This document shows, in pieces, positions 34,090 through 43,501 of a DNA stretch of 64,000 nt (its first letter is position 1; each line of letters opens with the position of its first letter). The stretch spans positions 1 through 64,000 of the forward strand of contig NZ_JARP01000006.1 of NCBI RefSeq assembly GCF_000708595.2, written 5' to 3'. The position numbers and the translations under genes were made by a program. The notes beneath the pieces were generated by a model. It had not been told where the DNA came from. It ran no database searches and worked only from the letters and a program-made list of their open reading frames with translations. Source of the DNA: Flavobacterium sp. KJJ (GTDB taxonomy: Bacteria > Bacteroidota > Bacteroidia > Flavobacteriales > Flavobacteriaceae).

Positions 34090-35031
34090 TTATTTCTTTT
34101 GCAGCGGACTAATGATTTGAACATTTTGAAAAACAATTGCTCCTTTTACAACTCCGGCGATTGTAGATCGCAATGCGTCAATGATTTGCATTTTTAATTC
34201 GCTTTTTGGGTAAATTAAACTTACCTCACGAGCAGGTTTTGGTTCCTTAAAATTACGCAGTTTCAGCTTATCGGAATCTTTTAAATCCAAGGTGTGCAAG
34301 TACGGAAGTAACGTTGTACCAAGGCCTTCATCTGCTAATTTTATAAGTGTTTCAAAACTGCCGCTCTGAATCTGAAAATTGTTTTGATCAATATCCGAAC
34401 CGTTTTTGCACAAGTTCAGAATTCCGTCTCTAAAACAATGTCCATCTTGTAAAAGTAAAATTTCGTTGATATTTAAATCAGCAACTTCAATTTCTTCTTT
34501 TTGAAAACTAGCGTGATGTTCTGGTATATAAGCTACAAATGGCTCAAAATATAAAACAATCTCTTTTATTTTTTCATCTTCTAAAGGGGTAGCAGCAATT
34601 GCAGCATCTAAATGACCATTTTTTAATTTTAAGATAATTTCATCTGTGTTTAGTTCCTCAATTAAAAGCTTAACTTTTGGATATTTTTTGATGAAATTAT
34701 TAAGGAACATTGGTAAAAGCGTTGGCATAATAGTAGGGATAATTCCCAAACGAAATTCTCCTCCAATAAAACCTTTCTGTTGCTCTACAATATCTTTTAT
34801 TCTGTCGGCTTCATTAACAATGTTTTTGGCTTGATTTACAATCTTCTGGCCAATATCGGTAAGCTGAATAGGTTTTTTGCTTCTGTCGAATATTAATATA
34901 TTAAGTTCTTCTTCAATTTTTTGAATCTGCATGCTTAATGTCGGCTGTGTTACAAAACATTTTTCAGCAGCGAGTGTAAAATTTTTATGTTCGGCAACAG
35001 CTAACACATATTGTAATTGAGTTATCGTCAT
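34090..35031 (-). CDS. oxyR: LysR-family peroxide sensor OxyR
   Basis: The 313-residue protein has an N-terminal LysR helix-turn-helix (FTLAAEKCFVTQPTLSMQIQ) and a substrate-type domain with LLLQDGHCFRDGILNLC. The two cysteines fall at residues 199 and 208, the same numbers as the redox pair of E. coli OxyR. It is divergent from dps, the classical OxyR target, across a 108-bp gap, so it very likely controls dps in response to hydrogen peroxide. Confidence 0.93.
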   Translation of the reverse strand: MTITQLQYVLAVAEHKNFTLAAEKCFVTQPTLSMQIQKIEEELNILIFDRSKKPIQLTDIGQKIVNQAKNIVNEADRIKDIVEQQKGFIGGEFRLGIIPTIMPTLLPMFLNNFIKKYPKVKLLIEELNTDEIILKLKNGHLDAAIAATPLEDEKIKEIVLYFEPFVAYIPEHHASFQKEEIEVADLNINEILLLQDGHCFRDGILNLCKNGSDIDQNNFQIQSGSFETLIKLADEGLGTTLLPYLHTLDLKDSDKLKLRNFKEPKPAREVSLIYPKSELKMQIIDALRSTIAGVVKGAIVFQNVQIISPLQKK

Positions 35032-35103
35032 TTTGATAGTATTTTTTGATGCAAAAATAAGTAAATATAATTTTTTTTTATAACTTTTTTCGAGAACTTC
35101 CTT

Positions 35104-35111
35104 TAGATTTG
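35104..35111 (+). promoter_or_regulatory. -7 element of dps promoter
   Basis: TAGATTTG matches TAnnTTTG, about 29 bp before the dps ATG. No TTTG is found at the -33 distance, which fits a promoter that needs an activator such as OxyR. Confidence 0.5.
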
Positions 35112-35139
35112 TAGTAAACTTAGTGTAAAAAAGAAAACC

Positions 35140-35619
35140 ATGAAAACAAATATTTTAGGATTGCCTGTAAAAGAATCAGCATTAGTAGTAAAAGAATTAA
35201 ATATTTTATTATCCAATTTTCAGGTATATTATCAAAATTTAAGAGGAATTCATTGGAATATCCGCGGAAAGCGTTTCTTTGACCTGCATGTAAAATTTGA
35301 AGAATTATATACAGATTCTCAGCTAAAAATAGACATGATAGCCGAAAGAGTTTTGACAATTGGAGGTACTCCTTTGCATACATTTGAAGATTATCTTAAA
35401 AACAATAAATTAACTGTTGGCAAAAATATTTCGAATGATGAAAAAGCAGTTCAATTGATTGTTCATTCATTATCTGATTTATTAAAAATTGAAAGAGAAA
35501 TCTTGAATAAAGCAGCAGAAATTAATGATGAAGGAACAAATTCTATGATGAGTGACTTTATCGCTGAGCAGGAAAAAACAATCTGGATGATGAATGCATG
35601 GCTTGAAGAAGAGCTTTAA
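35140..35619 (+). CDS. dps: Dps-family ferritin-like DNA protection protein
   Basis: The 159-residue protein has the Dps ferroxidase motifs at the dimer interface: NLRGIHWNIRGKRFFDLHVKFEELY (His, Asp and Glu ligands) and KIDMIAERVLTIGGTPLHTF. Dps dodecamers oxidise and store iron with peroxide and shield DNA. Position beside oxyR supports peroxide control. Confidence 0.95.
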   Translation: MKTNILGLPVKESALVVKELNILLSNFQVYYQNLRGIHWNIRGKRFFDLHVKFEELYTDSQLKIDMIAERVLTIGGTPLHTFEDYLKNNKLTVGKNISNDEKAVQLIVHSLSDLLKIEREILNKAAEINDEGTNSMMSDFIAEQEKTIWMMNAWLEEEL

Positions 35620-35741
35620 TGTATTGGCTATAAAAGATTTAAAAGCAGAATGATCTCTTTAGATTGTGCTGCTTTTTTGTTATTGTTAAATTTCTATAAA
35701 AATCTCTTTGATTTTATTTCTTTAACACTATTTTTGCTCCA

Positions 35742-36026
35742 ATGAAATTAATCGCTCGCATATTATTATTCATATTTATTGCTTTCTTGGCAACGCCTAC
35801 TGTTGTAACGTTGATGAAGAAAAGCAATGATACTTCTATGTTTTTCAGTTTTTCTGAAGAAGAGCATTCGCATAAAGAACTTAAGGCTGCTGTTTATCCA
35901 GCAATACTTCAGCATGAAGTTATATTGCCAGTCTATATTGAAAAAAAGACCATTGTGTCTGAAAATATTGTAAAGTTAGACAATATTTCACCGAGCATAT
36001 TTGCTCCACCTCCCAACTTGGCATAA
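35742..36026 (+). CDS. Small membrane-anchored protein upstream of SulP
   Basis: The 94-residue protein has an N-terminal hydrophobic segment (ARILLFIFIAFLATPTVVTL) then a soluble part ending SPSIFAPPPNLA. It lies 81 bp upstream of the SulP transporter gene on the same strand and may be part of its operon. No domain recognised; function unknown. Confidence 0.7.
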   Translation: MKLIARILLFIFIAFLATPTVVTLMKKSNDTSMFFSFSEEEHSHKELKAAVYPAILQHEVILPVYIEKKTIVSENIVKLDNISPSIFAPPPNLA

Positions 36027-36107
36027 TACTTCCGATTATTTTGAACTATACTGCATTTAGAATAAGTGCGGTTAATCTTTAATGAATAATTTTTTTAGTA
36101 TTGTGTT

Positions 36108-37757
36108 ATGACAAAAAAAATCAATCTTTTTGCTAACCTTAAATCTGATTTTGCTTCAGGTTTGGTGGTTTTCTTGGTGGCTCTTCCATTGTGTTTAGGT
36201 ATTGCAATGGCTTCTGGAGCTCCTTTATTTTCTGGAATTATCGCGGGTGTTATTGGTGGTATAGTAGTAGGATACTTGAGCCAGTCGCATATTAGCGTTT
36301 CAGGTCCTGCCGCTGGATTAACAGCAATTATTTTAACCGCTATTAGTGATTTGGGTGCTTTTGATGTGTTTTTGCTGTCTGTTTTTATTGCTGGATTAAT
36401 TCAATTAGCATTAGGATTTTTAAAAGCCGGAAGTATATCAAATTATTTTCCTACCAATGTAATTGAGGGAATGTTAGCCGGTATCGGAATCATTATCATC
36501 TTAAAACAATTGCCTCACGCTTTTGGTTACGATGCAGATTTTGAAGGCGATCAGGCATTCATTCAAAATGACGGAAGCAATTCATTTTCATTTTTATTCG
36601 ATGTTATCAATCATATAAAATTAGGAGCGGTAGTAATTTCATTAGTTTCACTTGTGATCTTAATTTCTTGGGAAAAAGTACCGTTTTTAAAACGCTTAAA
36701 ATTAATTCCGGGTGCACTAGTTGCGGTTATTGTTGGAATAGTTTTAAATGAAATTTTTGTTTCTTCAGGAAGTTCATTGGCAATTGCAAAGGACCATTTG
36801 GTTTCTCTGCCAGTTCCAAAATCCTTTGAGGAATTAAAATCTATTGTGATTGTCCCAGATTTTACAGCAGTTGCAAATCCGAAAGTTTGGGTAGTTGCCC
36901 TTACCATTGCTATTGTAGCTTCTATTGAAACGTTATTGTGTATTGAAGCTTCTGATAGAATGGATGTTCAAAAACGTTATACAGATACAAATGTTGAACT
37001 TAGAGCACAAGGTATTGGAAATATTGTAAGTTCACTTTTAGGAGGTTTGCCAATGACATCAGTTGTCGTTCGATCATCTGCTAATAACAATGCAGGTGCA
37101 AAATCTAAAATGTCGGCAATTATTCACGGCGTACTTTTGCTGATAAGCGTCTTGGCTATACCAGCAGTTTTAAATAAAATTCCATTAGCAACTCTAGCTA
37201 CTGTTTTAATTTTAGTTGGATATAAATTAGCCAAACCAGCTACTTTCTTTCATTTTTGGGAAAAAGGAAAATACCAATTCGTGCCTTTTATTGCAACCTT
37301 AGTGTTTGTTGTAGCAACAGATTTACTTAAAGGAGTTGCATTAGGAATCATCATCAGTATTATTTTTGTATTAAGAGGTAACTTAAAAAGGGCCTATGTT
37401 TTCAAAAAAGAAGAATATGAAGATGGAGATGTAATTCATATCGATTTAGCACAAGAAGTTTCGTTTTTGAATAAAGCCGCAATTAAACAGACTTTGAACG
37501 ATATTCCAGAAAATTCAAAATTGATTATCAATGCGCATGATACTGAGTATATTGCTCATGATGTTTTAGATTTGATTCGTGAGTTTAAAGAAACGCGGGC
37601 TATTGATGCAAATATCAAAGTAAAACTAAAAGGCTTCAAAAAGGCTTACGAGTTAGAAAATACTCCAGATAACAATAATCACGTTTCGATAGAGCATTAT
37701 TATGATGTAGCAAAGAGAGCATTGGTAAAAAAAGAAATAACAAAAGAAAATTTTTAA
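36108..37757 (+). CDS. SulP-family anion (probably bicarbonate) transporter
   Basis: The 549-residue protein has about 12 membrane segments with the SulP entry DFASGLVVFLVALPLCLGIA and ISVSGPAAGLTAII, and a C-terminal STAS domain at about 445-545 (VIHIDLAQEVSFLNKAAIKQ). The beta-carbonic anhydrase gene 125 bp downstream suggests bicarbonate as the substrate, as with BicA-type SulP proteins. Sulfate cannot be excluded. Confidence 0.9.
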   Translation: MTKKINLFANLKSDFASGLVVFLVALPLCLGIAMASGAPLFSGIIAGVIGGIVVGYLSQSHISVSGPAAGLTAIILTAISDLGAFDVFLLSVFIAGLIQLALGFLKAGSISNYFPTNVIEGMLAGIGIIIILKQLPHAFGYDADFEGDQAFIQNDGSNSFSFLFDVINHIKLGAVVISLVSLVILISWEKVPFLKRLKLIPGALVAVIVGIVLNEIFVSSGSSLAIAKDHLVSLPVPKSFEELKSIVIVPDFTAVANPKVWVVALTIAIVASIETLLCIEASDRMDVQKRYTDTNVELRAQGIGNIVSSLLGGLPMTSVVVRSSANNNAGAKSKMSAIIHGVLLLISVLAIPAVLNKIPLATLATVLILVGYKLAKPATFFHFWEKGKYQFVPFIATLVFVVATDLLKGVALGIIISIIFVLRGNLKRAYVFKKEEYEDGDVIHIDLAQEVSFLNKAAIKQTLNDIPENSKLIINAHDTEYIAHDVLDLIREFKETRAIDANIKVKLKGFKKAYELENTPDNNNHVSIEHYYDVAKRALVKKEITKENF

Positions 37758-37882
37758 ACAAATTATATAAATTAAAGGTATTTCTAACGATGATGAAATA
37801 TCAAAATTTAGGTAACTTTACATGAGTTTCTTTTTGATATCTTTAATCACCTAGTAATATCACTCAAAAAAAATAAAAAATA

Positions 37883-38521
37883 ATGAAAGAGTTTTATAAG
37901 CAAATATTAGAAAACAATAAACAGTGGGTTGAACAGTCATTAGCAAAAGACCCTAATTATTTTGCAGATTTAGCTAAAGGACAAACACCGCCATTATTAT
38001 GGATTGGATGTTCTGACAGCCGTGTTCCGGCAAACGAAATTATTGGAGCTAAGCCAGGAGAAGTTTTTGTTCACAGAAATATTGCCAACATGGTGGTGCA
38101 CTCTGATATGAATATGTTGAGTGTTCTTGATTATGCTGTTAATGTTTTGAAAGTAAAACACGTTATTGTTTGCGGACACTATGGTTGTGGTGGTGTAAAA
38201 GCGGCAATGGGGAATTTATCTGTTGGAATTATCGACAACTGGATTCGTCACATTAAAGATGAATACCGCTTGCATGATAAATATCTAAATTCAATTGAAG
38301 ATGAAACAGAGCGTTTTAATGCTTTCGTAGAAATCAATGCTAAAGAGCAAGTTTACAATTTAGCTAAAACTTCTATTGTACAAAGTGCTTGGAAAAATGG
38401 TCAGGATTTAATGCTTCACGGATGGGTTTACGGTTTAAATTCTGGTTTTGTAACCGATTTAAATGTAACAATTGCTTCGAATGATGAACTTGATGATGTT
38501 TACCAGCTGAGTAATCTATAA
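37883..38521 (+). CDS. can: Beta-class carbonic anhydrase
   Basis: The 212-residue protein has the zinc ligands in WIGCSDSRVPANEI (Cys, Asp-Arg dyad) and in VCGHYGCGGVKAAM (His and Cys). It interconverts CO2 and bicarbonate. It follows the SulP transporter on the same strand, which points to coupled uptake and use of inorganic carbon. Confidence 0.95.
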   Translation: MKEFYKQILENNKQWVEQSLAKDPNYFADLAKGQTPPLLWIGCSDSRVPANEIIGAKPGEVFVHRNIANMVVHSDMNMLSVLDYAVNVLKVKHVIVCGHYGCGGVKAAMGNLSVGIIDNWIRHIKDEYRLHDKYLNSIEDETERFNAFVEINAKEQVYNLAKTSIVQSAWKNGQDLMLHGWVYGLNSGFVTDLNVTIASNDELDDVYQLSNL

Positions 38522-38522
38522 T

Positions 38523-38556
38523 AAAAAAAAATCGCCTCAAAAGGGCGATTTTTTTT
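38523..38556. terminator. Bidirectional terminator
   Basis: AAAAATCGCC pairs with GGCGATTTTT around a short loop, with long A and T runs outside, between convergent genes. Confidence 0.88.
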
Positions 38557-39757
38557 ATTCGTTTTCGTCTAAATTTTCATTAAAAGCAGATGGCAATAAG
38601 GTTGGAATAAACTTTATTAAAATCGGCAACAGTAAACTTCCGCCGGGAAGCAAAAATATTGTCAGGGACGGAATCGTTTTACAAATATCTAAGAGCTGTT
38701 TTTTTACTTTCTTTTTTTCTTTGGCGTCCAGATCTCTGGTTGTAGAATAAGCCAAAAGAATCATTAATTCTTTACTTTGAACTATTTCCTTAACCAGTCT
38801 GTTTTTATTTCTTACAATTAGTTTTACGACCGTATGCGTCATCTGATCGTAAAAGTGTTTTACAGGATTAGAATAATTAAAGTATGGAATTTTCTTTTTA
38901 TGAGTTGTAATAAAAGTATTTGTTGTTGCAATGCTTTTAGCTACAAAAGCATCAGAAACATTCATAGAAGATCCTAATGAATATAGAAAATAAGCTTCTT
39001 CATTTTCTACAACACCATCACTCCATAAAGCCATTCCGGCCATATCGATCAAATAATAATGTTCGAGCGTATTTTTGAAATAGTCTAATTGCAAGGTTTC
39101 TAAAGTTTCAACCGTAACTTTAGAGAATTTTGAATATCTTATTGAAGCTTCAAAAAGTTTGATTAGTAAATCGTCATGCTGCGATTTTACAGTTTTAGTT
39201 TTTAGTGCTAAACCTACAATACCCAAAACAGTTTCTTCAATTCTTTTCAAATATTTATCCGGAATTGCACCGTGTTCTAAATATTGTCTAAAAGCTAAAA
39301 CATCAATAAACAACAAGGCATTAGTTACTAAATGCGAAAAGTTTTTACTGATAATACTGTCATTCGTCTGTACTCGCTGATCGATTATATTTTCTAAAGA
39401 AAATGACGGACTGTCTTTTGGAAGTAAGATTTTGAACAAATTAAATCCTTCAGGATTCATTTGGTTGTAGAATTTTAAAACTTCTGAAATAAAGTTATTA
39501 GGTTCAGAACTTCTTTTTTCTAAACAAAAAACATGATATAATGTATTTAGTAAAGCAACTTTAGAGATTTCTGTTTTAAACCATCCTTTGATCGGAATTG
39601 GAACTTGAGAATCAATAGAGATAATATGACCGTAAATAAAACCAGTTTCTCTTACTTTATAGTAAAACGAATCTGTAGTCTCAAAAGGAATCGCTTCTGA
39701 AAACTTTTGTTCACTAAAAAACTTATCTATCCAGCCTGATGCCGATGGGTTAATCAT
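38555..39757 (-). CDS. LETM1-related protein
   Basis: The 400-residue, mostly helical protein has a C-terminal LETM1-like region (KEKKKVKKQLLDICKTIPSL then TIFLLPGGSLLLPILIKFIP), the signature of the mitochondrial LETM1 ring. A TerB-like helical segment is likely in the middle (LIDMAGMALWSDGVVENEE). Bacterial members are known by name as LETM1-related biofilm-associated proteins; their role is not established. Confidence 0.8.
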   Translation of the reverse strand: MINPSASGWIDKFFSEQKFSEAIPFETTDSFYYKVRETGFIYGHIISIDSQVPIPIKGWFKTEISKVALLNTLYHVFCLEKRSSEPNNFISEVLKFYNQMNPEGFNLFKILLPKDSPSFSLENIIDQRVQTNDSIISKNFSHLVTNALLFIDVLAFRQYLEHGAIPDKYLKRIEETVLGIVGLALKTKTVKSQHDDLLIKLFEASIRYSKFSKVTVETLETLQLDYFKNTLEHYYLIDMAGMALWSDGVVENEEAYFLYSLGSSMNVSDAFVAKSIATTNTFITTHKKKIPYFNYSNPVKHFYDQMTHTVVKLIVRNKNRLVKEIVQSKELMILLAYSTTRDLDAKEKKKVKKQLLDICKTIPSLTIFLLPGGSLLLPILIKFIPTLLPSAFNENLDENE

Positions 39758-39822
39758 TAACTTTTATTTGAGGATACAAAGCTAATTTTTTTTTTTATTG
39801 TTTTAGTATTCATTTTAAATGA

Positions 39823-39857
39823 AATAACCACTAGATTTTATAAAAATAGTGGTTATT
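39823..39857 (-). terminator. Terminator of the Cu-Zn SOD gene
   Basis: AATAACCACTA (39823-39833) pairs with TAGTGGTTATT (39847-39857), with A/T-rich flanks. Confidence 0.8.
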
Positions 39858-39863
39858 GCTTTT

Positions 39864-40391
39864 TTATTTGATGATTCCCGCACAGGCAACTCGGCCTCCT
39901 GCATTTCCAGTAGGCTGTGTCGTAAAGTCATCTGTTCCTTGATGCACGATTAAACCTTTTCCTAGAACATCTTTGGTTTCGTCTCCACAGCCAACACACC
40001 ATTCGTCAGTCGTTAATGTGATGGTTCCGTTTCCTTTTGCATCAGCAGTAAAGTTTCCTATATCACCTTTATGATATTCAGCTGAACCCCATTTTCCGTG
40101 TTTTTTAAAAGTAGGATTCCAGTGTCCGCCGGCTGAACTTCCATCTGCAGCAGTACAATCTGATTTTTCATGAATGTGAATTGCATGAACTCCAGGCTGT
40201 AAACCTGCCACTTTTGCGACAAAAGTTACTTTTCCATTTTTCTCAGTAAAAGTTGCAGTACCACTAACGGTACTGTTGCTTTTTGGTTCTAAATTAACGG
40301 TTAAGGTTTTGGCGTCATTTGATTTTGTATTAGTCTTACAGCCAATAATTAAGGCTGTAATTATAGCGAAAGAAATAATTGCTTTTTTCAT
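39864..40391 (-). CDS. sodC: Superoxide dismutase, Cu-Zn type, lipoprotein
   Basis: The 175-residue protein has a lipobox (TALIIGC, Cys18) and the Cu-Zn SOD core: GVHAIHIHEKSDC (copper ligands), SSAGGHWNP, and LGKGLIVHQGTDDF ... GGRVACAGII. It removes superoxide outside the cytoplasm, probably anchored by lipid. The nearby oxyR/dps genes give this part of the window an oxidative-stress character, but there is no operon link. Confidence 0.95.
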   Translation of the reverse strand: MKKAIISFAIITALIIGCKTNTKSNDAKTLTVNLEPKSNSTVSGTATFTEKNGKVTFVAKVAGLQPGVHAIHIHEKSDCTAADGSSAGGHWNPTFKKHGKWGSAEYHKGDIGNFTADAKGNGTITLTTDEWCVGCGDETKDVLGKGLIVHQGTDDFTTQPTGNAGGRVACAGIIK

Positions 40392-40605
40392 ATGTATGGC
40401 TTTTAAATTAAAGATTAAGTAAATTTAACATAAAAAAACCGATATACTGGAAGCTAAAAGTTAAAAAAAACTAAAACTATTACCCATAATTTAATAGTTT
40501 CTTGCCGTGTAAAGACGAAAATATTGCTTAAATTCGTATACATTTTTAACGAAAAATTTCCGAAATACATTTTTCTAATTCATTAATATTTTAATACTTA
40601 AAGTT

Positions 40606-41040
40606 ATGATGAAGAAGTTTTTTATCCTTGTTTTTCTAAGTACGATGCTGTTATCTTGTGCTATTCTTAAATGCAAAAAAAGCGATTCAGTTTCTAAGCT
40701 TGAAGGAAGCTGGGAACTTAATTATATTACAGGTCCAAGAATTGCTTTTGATGGTTTATATCCAAATAAAAAGCCTGCCATTAATTTCAATATCAAAGAA
40801 AATCAAGTTTCAGGAAACAACAGCTGTAATTCGTTTACCGGAAAATTGAGTGTAACTCAAAATAAAATAGATTTTAAGCAACCAATGGGCGTAACAAAAA
40901 TGATGTGTATGGACGGGCAGGGAGAACAGGTTTTTATGGCTGCACTTCAAAAAATAACATCGTATAATATTACAGATGACGGAAAAACATTAAATCTTAT
41001 TTCTGGAGATATTGCAATGATGCAATTTACCAAAAAATAG
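40606..41040 (+). CDS. META-domain (HslJ-like) lipoprotein
   Basis: The 144-residue protein has a lipobox (LSTMLLSC) and a META domain (LEGSWELNYI ... VSGNNSCNSFTGKL ... MMCMDGQGEQVFMAALQKI), as in HslJ. META domains are small periplasmic proteins linked to stress resistance. It is the first of three collinear secreted-protein genes. Confidence 0.85.
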   Translation: MMKKFFILVFLSTMLLSCAILKCKKSDSVSKLEGSWELNYITGPRIAFDGLYPNKKPAINFNIKENQVSGNNSCNSFTGKLSVTQNKIDFKQPMGVTKMMCMDGQGEQVFMAALQKITSYNITDDGKTLNLISGDIAMMQFTKK

Positions 41041-41071
41041 AAATTATTTTAACTCTATTAAATTATAATTT

Positions 41072-41596
41072 ATGAAAACTAAAATATCCATTTTATTAGT
41101 GTTAGTATTGCTTTTAAGTTTTCCAGTTTTGGCACAGGAAAAAACAAAAAAAGAACTTAAAGCAGAAAGAGAACTGCAGAAACAAAAAGAAATAGAAGCA
41201 TTAATTGATTCGAAAAATTTTGTTTTTGAAGCCCAGAAAGCCACACCACAGGGAGGAAGATTTCTTAATTTAGATTACAATACTTATTTTCTAAAATTTA
41301 ATGAAGTAAAAACAACCTGCGATCTTCCTTTTTTTGGCAGGGCATATAATGTTGCTTATGGCGGAGACGGCGGTATTAAGTTTGAAGGCGTGCCGGAAAA
41401 TATCAAAATTGAAAAAAATAAGAAAAACTACATTGTTCGAGCTACTGTTAAAGGAAAGAATGATGTATATAATCTTTTATTTTCAATATTTTTTAATGGT
41501 AATGCCACGCTTTCAGTAAATAGCAACAACAGAGCTGCGATTTCGTATGACGGTGAAATTGAAGCACCAAAAGCAGAAGAAGTTAAAAAGCAATAA
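41072..41596 (+). CDS. DUF4251 secreted protein
   Basis: The 174-residue protein has a signal peptide (ISILLVLVLLLSFPVLAQ), a charged helical stretch (KKELKAERELQKQKEIE) and the DUF4251 body (FVFEAQKATPQGGRFLNL ... LPFFGRAYNVAYGGDGGIKF). Found throughout Bacteroidota; function unknown. It lies 31 bp after the META-domain gene. Confidence 0.82.
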   Translation: MKTKISILLVLVLLLSFPVLAQEKTKKELKAERELQKQKEIEALIDSKNFVFEAQKATPQGGRFLNLDYNTYFLKFNEVKTTCDLPFFGRAYNVAYGGDGGIKFEGVPENIKIEKNKKNYIVRATVKGKNDVYNLLFSIFFNGNATLSVNSNNRAAISYDGEIEAPKAEEVKKQ

Positions 41597-41643
41597 AGAA
41601 TCAATTTATTTTTTAGAAGATTAACTAATTTAAAATTAAAACT

Positions 41644-42132
41644 ATGAAAAAAGTAATTGTTGTTCTAGTTCTGGCTGTAGCCTCGTTTTCATCATATGCT
41701 CAATCTACGTTTAAAGAAGATGTAGAAATTGTGCAAAGTGTTTATGGAAAATCTAAAAGTGATCTGGTAAAAGAATACATGAATCTGTCTGATGCGCAGG
41801 CAACGGCTTTTACAAAAGTCTACGAAAATTACGAAGCCGAACGTAAAGCGCTGGGCCAGACAAAGTTTCAATTGATCAATGATTATGCAGCCAATTATAA
41901 TACGCTTACTGATGCTAAAGCCGATGAACTTGCAAAAGCAACTTTAAAAAACAATATGGCTTATGAAAAGTTATATACCAAAACGTATGGCAAGGCAAAA
42001 AAAGCTGTGGGAGCGATAAATGCAGCAAAATTTATTCAATTAGAAGTGTATCTGCAAACTACAATTCGTAATGAAATTCAAAATTCAATTCCATTTATTG
42101 GAGAATTAGACAAATCAAAAGTAAAAATTTAG
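41644..42132 (+). CDS. Secreted helical protein, unknown function
   Basis: The 162-residue protein has a signal peptide (IVVLVLAVASFSSYAQ) and a helical body resembling the Spy/LTxxQ fold loosely (YMNLSDAQATAFTKVYENYE ... AKFIQLEVYLQTTIRNEIQ). It ends with a strong terminator. It may be a periplasmic stress chaperone by shape, but that is uncertain. Confidence 0.75.
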   Translation: MKKVIVVLVLAVASFSSYAQSTFKEDVEIVQSVYGKSKSDLVKEYMNLSDAQATAFTKVYENYEAERKALGQTKFQLINDYAANYNTLTDAKADELAKATLKNNMAYEKLYTKTYGKAKKAVGAINAAKFIQLEVYLQTTIRNEIQNSIPFIGELDKSKVKI

Positions 42133-42147
42133 TTTCAGCTTTAATAG

Positions 42148-42179
42148 AAACGGCTGTCATTGTAAAATGACAGCCGTTT
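42148..42179. terminator. Bidirectional terminator
   Basis: AAACGGCTGTCATT (42148-42161) pairs perfectly with AATGACAGCCGTTT (42166-42179), with T-rich sequence after it. Confidence 0.88.
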
Positions 42180-42201
42180 TTATTATTGATCTTCAAGTAA
42201 T

Positions 42202-43296
42202 TTATTTTCCTGTTTTTACTTCGTAAATAGCATTAACCATTCCGTTTTTCGGACTGTCTAGTGTCAGTTCCCAAAACATGATACCGCCTAATTTTTTAGA
42301 CTTCACATATTCTGTTTTTGCTTTTATAGATTTTAGGTCGTCAGATGTTGCAAATGTTTTTGTCCCGGCATTATACCAGTATGGCGCTTGTGCCTTTTCG
42401 TCATAAAAATATTTCCAGCCATTAGCTTCTGTATAAGTTGAAGCAAAGTTTTTAAAATCAGCACCTTGAATATGTTCTCCAGGCTGATAAAGACCATTGT
42501 TTACGTTTTCTACATTTTTCCATGTTCTAGAATAAAAAGCACCGCCAATAATCAATTTTTCAGCAGGTACTCCGTGTTTTATCAAATAAGTAACAGCTCT
42601 GTCTGTAGATTCTTCTTTTGGATTTGTACTATATAAAGGCGTATGATGACCTGTAACTTTAGAATATCCATTTACTAAATCATAGCTCATAATATTAATG
42701 CGATTAACTAACGGTGAAACAGTTTTCCAATCAATAGATTCATCTAAATATTTTTGAAAACCACCTGCAGCGAAACTCAATTCGTATTTTTTGCCTAAAG
42801 TAGAACGTAATATTTTAATTAATTCAGTAAAGTTAGGTTTGTCAGCTGGTTGAAATAGATGTCCAGGCAGTCCCTCAATTGCCGGATATTCCCAGTCTAA
42901 ATCTAGACCGTCAACTTTAAAATAATCGCTTACTTCTTTTACTGATTTTGCAAACTTTAATCTTCCTTCTGCAGTTGAAAATGCAGCAGAACAAGGTTCA
43001 CAGCCTCCCCAGCCACCAAGTGATAATACGATTTTTAATTGTGGATTTTTAGCTTTCAAAGAAACTAAATGCTTAATTGTAATAGAATCTTTTGGAGAAT
43101 CAACACTTAGTTTTCCTTCTTTTAAGTGGCAGAAACTAAAAATAATTTGATCTAATTTATTGATTTCGTATTCGTCAATTAGTTTCGAATCACCTGTATA
43201 ATAAGCGATAATGTCCATTTTTTTGTTTTTCTGCGCAAATGTAGCTGTAGAAAATATGCAGCAGAATAAAAGGGTAATTACGGTAATCTGTTTCAT
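42202..43296 (-). CDS. Glycoside hydrolase family 18 chitinase-like enzyme
   Basis: The 364-residue protein has a signal peptide (TVITLLFCCIFSTATFAQ) and the GH18 catalytic motif VDGLDLDWEYPAIEG (catalytic Glu in DxxDxDxE). SLGGWGGCEPCSAAFS and GGIMFWELTLDS are other barrel strands. It hydrolyses chitin or chito-oligosaccharides, or acts on related N-glycans. It may be secreted by Sec; no T9SS signal is seen. Confidence 0.92.
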   Translation of the reverse strand: MKQITVITLLFCCIFSTATFAQKNKKMDIIAYYTGDSKLIDEYEINKLDQIIFSFCHLKEGKLSVDSPKDSITIKHLVSLKAKNPQLKIVLSLGGWGGCEPCSAAFSTAEGRLKFAKSVKEVSDYFKVDGLDLDWEYPAIEGLPGHLFQPADKPNFTELIKILRSTLGKKYELSFAAGGFQKYLDESIDWKTVSPLVNRINIMSYDLVNGYSKVTGHHTPLYSTNPKEESTDRAVTYLIKHGVPAEKLIIGGAFYSRTWKNVENVNNGLYQPGEHIQGADFKNFASTYTEANGWKYFYDEKAQAPYWYNAGTKTFATSDDLKSIKAKTEYVKSKKLGGIMFWELTLDSPKNGMVNAIYEVKTGK

Positions 43297-43410
43297 TATA
43301 TGTTTTTTGAAGTTTTAGAACGCTAAATATAAAACATTAGAATTTAAATTTTGCTATCAATCTTGTATCAAAAACGCAATTTTAATAAAGATTTGTGAAA
43401 TGATTTTTTA

Positions 43411-43483
43411 AACCATATAAGTTATATAAGAACATAAAAGTAATTTATATCTAATGCCTTTATTTAAATGAACTTATATGGTT
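43411..43483. repeat. Inverted repeat AACCATATAAGTT / AACTTATATGGTT
   Basis: The 13-bp arms at 43411-43423 and 43471-43483 are perfect inverted copies, and the flanking TTTTTT/AAAAAA extends the pairing to about 20 bp with one mismatch. The 47-bp middle is AT-rich. It lies upstream of the chitinase gene. Confidence 0.6.
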
Positions 43484-43501
43484 CAAAAAAAAGCAAAAAA
43501 T

